Shown here in pieces: positions 36,144-48,500 of a stretch of DNA of 64,000 nucleotides. The first letter of the stretch is position 1; each line of letters starts with the position of its first letter. The stretch lies in contig OX235279.1 in the NCBI GenBank assembly GCA_944472155.2, positions 150,372,199-150,436,198 on the forward strand. Reading direction: 5' to 3'. A model generated the notes under the pieces. It was not told where the DNA came from. It worked only from the letters and a program-made list of their open reading frames with translations, and made no database searches. The position numbers were made by a program, and so were the translations under genes. This DNA comes from Trichobilharzia szidati (Eukaryota > Platyhelminthes > Trematoda > Strigeidida > Schistosomatidae).

Positions 36144-39100
36144 CAGCAAGCAAAGCACATACAAATCCGCTTAGCTTACCTAAAATATTGTCTCGTTGAT
36201 ACAAACATCCATCAGGATCCGTGTCTACTAGACCTTCAGAACAATAACGTGAATTTTCACTGGCTAATCGGAACATCTGTGGCATTGAATGTGTAGCAAC
36301 CTCCAAAAGTTCGCGATAAATTTCCCAATCTTCAGATGTATGATTGTAGCTTTAAAAAAATGTTTAATTAGTCGGCTTACATGTATATACATATATCTAC
36401 AAATAACATGTGATGAAAACACTGTTTACAGCATATATAACATACTCAATTCTTAATTTAGATAAAAATCGAGTTACAGTCTTACCATAACCTATAAACA
36501 GTCAAATTTTAGCCAGTGTGATGCGAGTTCATAGTCAGTGACAACTTTACACGTCGCAGTAACCTTTAAGGCATCAATGCAACCGAATTAACTAATATTC
36601 AAGCATATAAACCTGTATATAAATATGTAATTAGTCAGTTGCACTGTTTTTAAAAGATAATGCGATCGTTTCGAAAACACCAAAATTGTCCGTGGTATCA
36701 CAGAAGAATCACGTAAAGCCAATACAAAAGAACAATGTCTAGTAGGGTCTAGAAGTAACAGCAAATATACTACTGAGACAGGCGAAGAAATAAAATAGTT
36801 TAGTTTTCGTGTTGACAATAGCAGAGAATACTGTAAGTAAAAAATTGCAGGATTTTTACGCGGTCTCTGGTGTAGACGCGATATCCGACTGGCTGTCGAC
36901 CGAGGGACGTGTATACTGCTCAGCGGCTCGCTCTGTCCTACTTTATGGTTGTGAGCGAGACATGGTTATTGAGAAAAGCCCGGCTAGCTGTCTCTGATCA
37001 AATGTGCCTGCGTTCTATCGCCCGTTTGAAGTGGTATAATAGGGTGAGCAATACTGAAATGAGGCATCGGTCGAGTGCTGGGTAAGGAGGGGAAATCAAT
37101 AGACGAGACTGTGAAGTTACATCTACTGAGATGGTTAGGATATATGTTACGCATGCCCAGCTAACTATTTCCATCCTCGACGGGTAATGTTAGCTGACTT
37201 GGGAACAGGTTGGGAAAAAGCTAGTGGTGGTCAAACCAAAATATGGCCTCATCAGTCAATGAAATCCACAACAGTTAGTTTAAGCCAGCCACGTAGGAAG
37301 GTGTCGACTTCCCAGTTGGGGTCCGCAGGACGGTAAAAACTAATGGATGGAGACAATTTGTGATATGGCTCAAAATCGTTCTCAATGGCACAGATGCATT
37401 CACTCCTTGTGACTTATAATATCCAGTGAAACTATATGGTTCCTCCATATCACTATTCTTTTTGCCTTATATCTCTATTTTGCATTTTTTTTCACTTTCT
37501 TCTCCTGCTTTGTGTGCCACATGGAGTGTGGTGACTCGAACTGCTGCACATCGGTGCAAAGGTTTACGTTGAAACAAGTCAATCAGCAGGATTTTTAAAG
37601 AAAACAATGACGATGCAATTTCTCCAAATCATAAAACTGTTTTTACAAACGTCTGGTTTTTAGTCATATCTATTGAGCGTGGATTAATAATAGTCTAAAA
37701 CCTAGGACCCTCAAGTTACAAGGAGAGCTAGAAGACTATTCAGCTACTGAGATCCGATCCAATAGCCCATGAGTCCTGATCTATACCAATTCACGACATA
37801 CACAGAGCCACCACCACCAAGCAACATCATAGGCGAGTAACTGTTCTTTTACCTGAGTTGGTGGAACCCACTGGTTACGACTTCTCACTAGAACTTCAGG
37901 TAACTTTCTGTGTAATAGCCAGTCGCTGGTGGACGTCAGATTACTTATCAAGTGTTGCTTTGCAGGGATTCGATTGATTACAGCTTTCATTATGAGTTGA
38001 CATCAGTTAGAGAACCATTGGAAAACTATCCAGGAGTACTGGACAGCCAGCTACCTCATTACCCACAAGGGTTTGAACCCAGGATATGTAGGCTACAATG
38101 TGGGCTCATAGACCGTCCAATGGTTCGTGATGAAACAGGTCACAGTTTCTCTTCTTAAATTTCTCCAAACTATTTCGAGCATATAACGAAGAAGCGATAG
38201 TTACGTAGTGAGTGGCACGAAACAATCGTATTAATAACGATACCGTTGAATATGCTTGCTCATAAAGTATTACCGGGACTCACAAATTTTATAGAGGTTG
38301 TGCATGCATTACCTCCATGTTATACTACTGAATAAGTGATGAATAACCATTAGTGTCGAATTCAATGATTGGATTTTAGCCGTTTGGTGCAGTTACCGTT
38401 AAGTTGGAACCATTTGAGCAGCATTTGTAATAAACTGCTAAAACCACTGAGTTTCGAAAGTACATCTTAGTGAATTGAAGGCAGAACAGAGTTTAAACAT
38501 AAAGTCATTGATATAGGAACAAGTACAATATCGACTATGTGCAGCTGACTATAAGCGACACTCTTCAAAAGACATAGGAGTATTAGTGAAGTGGTATTTG
38601 GACACATTTACTTTGATGTATTTTAACAGCCTAGCAACACGTTGGTTGAATGCAGTCGATACGGTGTGCTTTAGTGTTACACCTCCTATCCAAATAAGAA
38701 AGGCTTGTTTCTGAAACAATTTTGAATCGTACTAGTTAGATGGAGAGATCACACACTTAAAGCGTGACAACTAATTGTACTACTTGTACGATTGAATTTG
38801 ACTACAGACTTCAGCTCTCAACTGCCAACACCAGAGTCTAGGCTTGGCTACAGTTCAAACACAAAGTGACTTGACACGAAATTTATTTGTTTCTGAAATC
38901 TAAAGGCAATCATACAATCATACAAAATTAAGAATGCAAAAGCCACTGTCTTTTAAGGTAGGGTAAAAACGTACCGATTAGTATTGGTGTGAAGATCAAA
39001 GTAGTCAATGTACTAACATTTACATACACATAAGAGGATAGAATACAACATTCATACAAAGTCATCGTCACATGATAGGGGTTAACATTAAGATAACCAA

Positions 39101-41101
39101 CAATCACATTGTAACAACAAAAGGCAAGACACGGAAGCCATAGTATATTTCATTAGTCATACCACTGTTTATATATCTATGCTATTTATATTCATTAACC
39201 GATCACTGAGCCTGTGATTTCGGTTAGCGTCAAGCGAAATGAAATACAATGTTCAAATATACCTAGTATTTTGTTGTTAATACAGCAGTATATAACTGTG
39301 AGAAAAGTATTCTGTCTCTAACATCAAATACAATGTTGAACTACATATATTGTATGGTATTGTATTGTATTGATATTGCCAACTTGAACTGTGGAAATAT
39401 ATATGAGAATCATATTCCATTGTCTGTATCACACCACCACGACATGATAGACAAGATATCAGGCGGTTTTCATTAGTGGTAGGCCGTCATGCTTCCTGTG
39501 TATCTGTTGTGATTATCACTAGTCTATTGCTACGGTTTGAAATGTTCACTCAACCAGCTGGAATATGAGTGTTTCATCAAATGGGTTTTTTATGTTTATG
39601 CAGTGAAAAGGTATTCAAAATATTATTTGACTAAGTATGTTGATAAGCTGTAATATGAACTTTGATCGCACTACTAAGTAACTGATATTATCCTGGGCAA
39701 CAGTAAAGAATAGACACACCAAAGTCAAGTTGTGATGCTGTGATACAGACAATATGTCATGTCGACGGAATATTATTCTCACATATTCACACAGTTCAAT
39801 ACGGACGGCATTAGCAACAGGATAGGATATATCCATTTGAACATTCTGTTTGTTGCTAGAGTCAGAATCTTATTCTTACACTTCAGTACATCTATGCAAG
39901 AGGATACTATGTATTTGAACATTCTGTTTCATGTCGTTTAATGTAAGCCAAAATCACGCGGTCAATGATTGGTTAACGAATATATTTATATATTCGTTGC
40001 TTAGTCAAAATACACACATCTCTCACGCCCTCTTCGTCTCCTTCCTTTCTTCGGTTAACTGTTGCTAATGTGCACTACGATATAAATAAATGTTTGGTCA
40101 CTGAAAAATATGCCTTGGCTTCCGTGTCTTGCCTTCTGTCGTTACAAAGTGACCTTAAACCAACCAATCAGATAGCTCAGTATTACAAGTGGATGTTGCT
40201 CATGATGTTCTTTGCAAGTTTCACCCAGATTTGGTTTTTGATTTCTGTGTAGAAAGTGGGTTGACAGTGTGGACTAGAACATGAATATGAGCAGGGGTAA
40301 TGACTCTCCAAAAGTATTACTGGGGTATTGATGATTACACATTGAGATGCAATCACTGTTATATGAGGAAGCCTATACATTATAGTGATTATTTAGGTAC
40401 TTTCTTCTAGAAGTCGAGGCTCTACCTGAGTAAAATTTTGCTTATATGCCACAATTGGCTGCTGTGACGATCATCAGTATCTGTTACAGCTGCAGAAACA
40501 GAGAATACTAAAATGTCAGCAGTGCAGTGGTGGTATCAGGAATGTAGGGATATTGTCTCACAAAAGATCAATGGGATTACTTCTGTACTTGGAAGAAATG
40601 ATGGCGTCGTTCATATCGACGAAACAGTACTTATTCGACGAAAAATGAATCGCGGTTGGAGAAGAGCAAACCATGTTTGGGCGCTGGGACTGTACGATAC
40701 AAATATTCGAAAAGGGTTAGTAGAAAGCATCCGAAACAGAACTGCCAGTGTTTTAATACCAATAATACAACGACTAGTCATTCCAGGCACGACCGTTCAC
40801 ACAGACGAGTGGAAGGGTTATTAGTAACTATCATTATTAGGCTATATCCATCATAAAGACAATCATTTTCCTGAATTAGTGAATCTTCTAAGTGGAACTC
40901 ATGCAAATTCTATTGAAGGATTTCGGGTCCATCTAAAACGACATTAGAATGGTAAGTGGTTCCCGAAATGACATGATATGCAGCCACTTAGGTTAATTTT
41001 TGTATTGACATTGGTTTGGTATGTTTATAAACACTCCCATGAAAAGCTGAGATCGATTTTTGCAGCATATTAGAGACATATACCCTGTATAATTCATTTT
41101 T

Positions 41102-41154
<53 letters not shown>

Positions 41155-42429
41155 CACTTGACTTTCGTGTCTTTTCTTTAACTGTTGCCCTATCTGTAAA
41201 ACTGAGTATTACTATCTAACTGACCAGACCTCAATTGCAAGGAGTGGTAAATGGATGCAGCAGTTGTGAGTCAAGTATCCAGTGCACATGACGTTAATGT
41301 AATTGATTTTTATGGTAATCTCAAGATTACTTTTACAAAATTTATCTCATGTAAATAAAAATAAACAGGGAACTTACTGTCCAATCACTTTAGTCGCCTC
41401 TGCCCAATAACGTAATGCACCTCGATGATCTCCATGCCTATACAGACATCCAGCTAAACATGTATACGGATAAACATGATGGTTGGCGTAATAATATTGA
41501 TTGACTGCAACAGCACAGTTATATAGCGCTAAAGCTAGTGAAACAGTTTCCGGCAGTTGATAATTTGATGATATATCCGATGATAATTTCAAACGTGGAT
41601 TCATAACAACTGATGAAACTTTTGAATGATTAAGAGAATTCTCAGAATTCCTTATCTGATCTACAGAATTCCCAGTGCCCTTCAAATCTGTTGGTGTATT
41701 TAGCGTGGATGAATTTAAAAATGTAGCGAGACGTCCCATAGTAGGAAATGCATCTTCTAAATCACCCAAATTAGTTAATCCCAAAGGATAACGTGACAGA
41801 CAGCCAGCATCGAAGCATAACCATAAAAGTCTATGCTTTAATGTAACCAGCTAAAAATAGTGAGAGGCCAAAAAAAGGAATTCATCATTAGCCATGAACT
41901 GATTATTTTCTATATTTTATTTTATTTTAATTATTCCTGTACGTTCCCCAGAGGAACATAGGACTTTAAGCTAGAAACTTGAAGTTACGGTAGCAGTGGT
42001 GTTGATTTTTACGGGATGCGGTTGCAAGCCTTATGCCCAACCTTCCCTCTTTACCAGTCTCACTAATGGATTAGTGAGGTTAAATAGTGCGTCGGCCGGG
42101 GATTGAGCCCCGGACCACATGCGTGGTTGGCAAGCCTTCTACCGCTGTGCCACCGACGCAATCCATTAACTGATAGTCTAAATTAAATAACTAATAATGA
42201 AAGTATACATACGTATATATAGCTAACCACGCCTTACGCTGTCCGGAGTTCGATCCCCAGCTGACATACTTCTTCATCTAATTTGGCCGGGAGTAAGCTC
42301 GGTAACGAGGGAAGGTTGGACGTGAGGCTAGCAACCCCACCCAGTAAGAAAACACTACTGCTACTGAAACTTCAAAGCTCAAGCTTGGAGTTCCATATCC
42401 CACCGGGAACGCAGAGAGAAAATAATAAA

Positions 42430-42472
<43 letters not shown>

Positions 42473-45463
42473 AATGAGGAGAAAGGAAAAGATGAGTTAC
42501 TTAACCAATACAGTATGATACTGCCACAATAAAGTCCATATTTACCTTAGTGGTGTGCTCTGAGATAGCACAAATGGGTAGATAAAAACTCTAGGCATTT
42601 TCTTCTTCTTGTGATAATTAATTGAAAATTGTATCATAGTAATCCCGCATTTTTTACGCTTTCAATTATAACGACATACAAAGTTGGATGGAGTTTTACG
42701 TTGCTCCATGAAATGAACAAGCGGATGCACGTTTGTTTTTCTGTTAATTTCGGAATAGTTAGTACTAAGTTTATTAAGGGGGACCTAGTGGACAAAGTCA
42801 TGAAGGTGAAGGCATACAAATATATCAAGAAAGATGAGTGATAACCTATTTGAATGCACACTATCTAGTTAGACAGAGGTTAACCGAAAGAAGTCCCGCC
42901 CCCCCCCTCACGATGATTTGATACAAACTATAGTAGTGTTATTTTGTAATTGTTTCAGGTGTTTGTAAAACAAACTATTGTTTACTTTAGGGTTTTGATT
43001 AAAACTGTAAACAAATAAAGATTTGGTGTATCCTGAAGACGGAGATGAAAATTACTAACAAACACACAAGAGGAAGTATTGCTGTGTGTAGTAGTCAAAG
43101 TTTTATCTGCATCACTGCGATTACTGTTTTATGCCAAATCTCCAACCATAGGGGCTGTAGGCAAGTGCATCCTGAAAAATGTTTAAAGTTCTGGATGTTT
43201 AGATGGATGAAAGACAGACAGACAGACGTTATTAGCAAAAGATGTAGGTCTAGTGGATAATAGTTTAATTTATCAAAACAATTACATACACACCTCACGT
43301 AGATGAATAAAAGCTATCCTATGACAGAAATGATATTCATAATCTAGTGTCTTCTGTCCTCTTAACGTGTTCAGTAGACTTGATCTAATCATTATCACTT
43401 ACCTGCATAGAAATCACCGATGCAGATGATAAATGCCTAACTAGACCCGTAGGTGTAATAAGATCACCACCAGAGGAAACTGAAGGATTTGGTGAAAGCA
43501 TTCCATAAGCAAAAGGTTCTGAGGTCGGCGCATGAGTAACAGCTGAAATTGAGGCTCCTGGTTGAATTGCTGCAATCGCAGCAGCTACTGCCATTATACG
43601 TGGACGACAAATCACTGGATATCCATTTACATAAAGCCAAGAGTGTTCAAGTGGTGGGATACGAATAGGAGGTGGATTACATTCGTCTTCTACAGATGAT
43701 GCTTTTCTGGTTCTAAGGTGTTCCGTCTGTTGTAATACATCATTATGTAGGCTTGAAAAGGCTTCTGTACTGTGTAAATTGGTGGATGTATGAGATTCTT
43801 GCGCCCAACTGGCTACATCAGCTGTTTGACGGGACTCTGGTGGACCGAATTCAACCCAGCCATGATCTTCGGATAATGCCAAGTCTACGTCGGAATAACC
43901 AAGAAGTTGACAAGCGGCTACAACTGTATACGCTAAACCAAAACTGTCCAGGATTCCCGCTATAAAAAAAAACGAAAGAAAAAAATTTTTTCCAAATGAG
44001 AAGTTTTGAAACACGGATTGATTATTGAAATAAAAAAATCAATTAACTTCAAAATTAAAAGTCAAATTCCTTGTTAATCAAATGAAACAATGATGTAAAC
44101 TCATCTCAGATGATTATTTTTACTGATAACATGACACGAGTGTGTTGTCTATTCCGAAGTTTGGAGGCATTTGTGCGTTAAGCCTCAACAAAATAAGTCT
44201 TAAAAGGGACTGAATATAACTGCTACCAAACTATCAAACACCTGAAGTTATTAGCTTGACGATGTTTGACAGAACGTCAAGGTAGACAACACATGTACAG
44301 TAGATGGATGATATCCTCATGGTTTACAGGGTTATGTCTTTAAATTACTCTAGATTCTCAACAGTATGCCAACCGAGTATAAGCTTTACAATACTAAATA
44401 AAGAAGATAATCATGTCAACTTTATACAATGATGAGACAGGCAGGCAGGCAGGCAGGGAGGCCACATTCGCTGTAAAAACAATAGGGATAACATTCGAAT
44501 CACACCGGTTTATGGTCAATTAACCATGAACGTGATCTATTTTAGTAGTTTGTTTCTACTAGATTAGGCATACACTCACAACCTAGATGAGTATCTATTC
44601 TATTTGACGAACATATACGCCGATAACAAGAAATCAACACTAATAAAACTACAAAGAAATTGTAATCCTAGTCTACTGAGAATGATCGATACTGACACAC
44701 TGTTCAACAGTTTTGATAACTTTTCAAATGAGCACAGTAAACCAAAGTCCGAAATACCGTAGGTTTATTTGTTCGTTGACTTATGTGCTTTTGGATAGGC
44801 AAAGTGTTGGTTGGGGGCAATCGGTAAACAGTGATGGCGAACCACCTAGCATGGTGACCATATTGCAAACTTGATAGACAGAATCCAGGCTGCACCAACT
44901 CCAAGGACGGGGTGCATGACATTAGTTACTAATCGAAGTATCGAATACAACCCTTACAAGAGGTCAATCGCGAACCCGAACAGCTCAGTGGTAACATCTC
45001 TAACCATGGCACTGGGTGACACGGGTTCTAATCTTAAAAGGGATATGAATTCCTTCAAGATTGACGATACGTTTTGCTGACAAGTGCCACAACAAGCACA
45101 AAGCCTAGATCCACGGGTCCTTTTGCCAATTTCCTCCAAACATCTAATAACAACAAGTCAAAGTGTATCGTAAAAGCGAGCCACCTAGCATGCCGGCTGC
45201 ATTAAACGAAGGACTAGATACATGGCATTAGTTGCCGTCTATTGTCCAATAAGAGAATTACTTACTTACTACCAACCTAGTAACTCTTCTATTGTTTGTC
45301 TTATATAATATAACACAAAAACAAATACATTTCATTGTTCAGTTTTCTTTTGGCAGGGAGGATATTTTTCCCGCCTTGGAATTTTATCTATCCTTGACCT
45401 TCGACTTGGTTTCTTTGTTTTTCTGCAGTAAAAAGTAAACTACTTTGTCATTTCCTTTATTTA

Positions 45464-45538
<75 letters not shown>

Positions 45539-48500
45539 TAATGACTCTTAGCACATTTCAGACTATCAGCCAAATATAGCCATCACGTTAAACACAATAA
45601 ATATATAGTTAATTGCCAAGTGGATTCTAATCTTATGCATTTATTTGTTGAGTAGTAACGTGACTGACTGACTAGACTACCAATGTGTTGTTGTAACTGA
45701 AGAAAAGAGAAGACAGTTTTATTCTTTTTACTCTAATCGATGAAAAAATAAAAAAAATATTTAATTAAATCTGCTATTCGACATAAAGCATCCTTATTTA
45801 AACATTACGCCAGCACCTAGAGAGAATGAAAGAATTACACTTTCACAATTATTATATAAGTAGAGATAAACAATTTCTGATAGATCAGTCATTACCGCCT
45901 TCATGGTTGTTGCTGTTAGGATACAATTACTCAGACTAGTTTTTTTTTTCATGAAAAATCTGCTGCAAAAGGTTTCGATAGAAGGAAAGGTGTCTAACGA
46001 TTGGAAGAAAGGTTAACTTGTCAGGTTAGTAAAAAAAGGGTAACTTACGCCTTCGCTCTGCAGGAACTGTCCTGGAATCATGATCTTATGGACAGCGACT
46101 ACACTACCAGGTCACGTCATCCAGCAGAGAATAAAGAATGCACTGGATGCGGAACTCCACCAGCCCGCAAAAAGCAGGGATTCAGGAAAGGCGAATCATT
46201 TGCTGGTCGAATTGCAGACCCACGAATTGTGAACACAGAACAGAGAATAAAATGTCAGTCAAACCTGTACCCTAAGTTCATCGATTTCCAAAAGGACCTC
46301 ACCAGACAGTGTTGACCGACAAGTAATTTCGAACTACGACATGCAGTGCCCCAGTTTGCATCAACTTCATTCAACAGCTGGTTATGTGACAATGACACGT
46401 GTCAGGAGGGCCACAACGGGAAACTCAGCGAGGCGTTCAGAGTGAATACAAGAAGGAGTAAGACAAGCTGGCTATCTGCCTATTAAGACTCACGATGATA
46501 TTATCAATTGTCGTGGACTGGATTATGCATCAGACTGTGAGTGGGAAGCGAGGAGGCAGGAATACGCTGGACCAACGATAAGAAGACTCTAGAAGATCTG
46601 GATTTCGCGCGTGGATGACTTATGTCTAATGTCACACAAACTCGAAGATTTACAGGCGGAAACCAGTAAACTGGCAGAAGAGGCAGTCAGTCAGCGAAGA
46701 CAAGACTGGTGAACAGGTGAACATAGAGAAGGTGGAGATGGAGGTGATGAGGATAACCAACGAACCGCAACAACAGCGACAACAACCAGCACCAATCACC
46801 ATCAACGGGAGAGATTCAACAGAGGTTACCTCCTTCACTTATCTAGGCAACCAGAATCGTTTCAACCACAGTCAAGCCGAACGGATGAAGACAACAAAGT
46901 CAGCCAGTCAGAATCAGAAAGGCAAGGTACACACACGCATTCATAAACCTGAAACCAGTTTGGAAATATTCTGCCTCACTCAGCTGCATAATGGACAAGA
47001 TTCGGATTTTCAACACAAATGTTCAACAGTCACTCAGTCCTTCTATACGGGTCAGAAACTTGCACTGCGTGTCGTGACAGGATTTCCAACAAGTTTCAGA
47101 CTTTTTCCAACAGCTGACTTCACTGGCTCTATCCTGAAGATCAAATGGCCAATCGAGCAGAAGGAATTAGTGACAAGAAACTCTGGCTGGCAACAAACCA
47201 ACCATGAGCCGATCGCTCAGCAGATATGTAGGAGAGGATGGAGATGGATCACGCATACATATTGAGGAGACCATCGAATGACATCGCACCCAATGGAGGC
47301 CATCGCTCGAGTGGAATCCCAATGGGAAGCGACCAGTAGATCGTCGGTGCGAGAGTGACATGGAAGAGATCGTGCGAAGAGGAGGTGAGAGATTATGGGC
47401 AATTGTGGACGTAGCTGAAGAGGACGGCAGAAAATAGAAGAGAGTGGAGATGTGTTGTTGAAGCCGTATGTTCCACTCGGGACGCAAGGGAATAATGCTG
47501 TGTGCCACACACATATTGTGTAAGGACCGAAGTAAGTAGAGTGAGAGTCGAACCTGTGACCCATTGAAATTGAAAACCTCAAGACAATGAACCATTTATC
47601 TAGTGAATGCGTACACTAAAAATATATGACCTGGTAAAACAAATTTGTGAACAATTGTTATGTATTTGACGACCTATCCAGTAAACTGATGACAATAAAT
47701 AATAATATTGTAGCAAGAATGGTAAACAAAACATAATACCTATATCAACACAAGTCTTAGATCACTGGATTTTTAACATTCTAATTACATGAACTGGTTT
47801 GTTTGCATGATTCTACTTTCATAGATGATACTGAAGTTGAAACTAAGTCGTGTTCAATACCTTGGACTGTGTATTTCCTCTGATGTTTCCTGGTATTCCG
47901 AAATCATGTTAGTTTCTAGGATAATATTTGGTTTAATGCTCTCCGTTAGGAGGTTAAGACAATCTAGTATCACTCAGTCTCTACTTTTACAGTCTACCTG
48001 TTCTTCTTTATTGCTCACCTTTAGTCTTCCCTGAACTGAAGCTTTCAGTAGGGCAAGTGGAGTGTTACTAAATCAACTTGTTAACACAGTTGTAGACAGT
48101 GGACCCAAGCGAGAAATCAATAAGTACAATCTAGTCAGACCCTGAGCATCCTCGCTCTTTGCAACTTATCAGGTAGAACTAGAAGCAACTGTAGAAGGCC
48201 ATATGCCGGGACGACTAAGTATCAAAACTCCACAATAACTTATTTGGCAGGCACACATTTTATGTGGTGAGAAAAGTGTAGGACACGACACTACTGACTT
48301 ACTGAGAAACACTAAGTAAACAGCCCTCTTTGTTCTTTCTTTCATGATTACATTCTTGCTAATATTTTCAATTAAATTTAATATTCATATAGTTACTGAA
48401 TAATATTATCGATGTATATGCCGTGGTCTAATTATTACCCCTGTAATGAGGAAACTAAATGCAGTACCGGAGTGCATCCTGCAAATTTCATATTTGTACC

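Larger units (their letters stand above)
31856..36179 (-). other. Menin intron 5
   Basis: A 4.3-kb intron with a family B SINE, the second 240-bp repeat, a family C foldback carrying a hammerhead, a Merlin element interrupted by a GC-rich block, a TC run at 35047, and a plus-strand RTE-like fragment ending in an AAT run beside exon 5. 35070-35640 holds nothing recognised beyond TTA-rich sequence. Confidence 0.85.
36350..41377 (-). other. Menin intron 4
   Basis: A 5.0-kb intron holding a family b LINE, a family C SINE, the second 1.05-kb repeat and a Merlin element, plus a 47-bp AT run at 41106. 38170-38920 shows no recognised feature. Confidence 0.85.
41851..43402 (-). other. Menin intron 3
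   Basis: A 1.55-kb intron holding a head-to-head pair of family B SINEs and an AT run at 42433-42470. A run of nine or more C lies near 42898. 42480-43400 is otherwise unrecognised. Confidence 0.85.

Noticed and set aside
47167..47595. 142- and 121-codon minus-strand frames
   Set aside because: They are antisense to the 3' end of the plus-strand RTE-like copy; the same frames occur at 49469 for the same reason.
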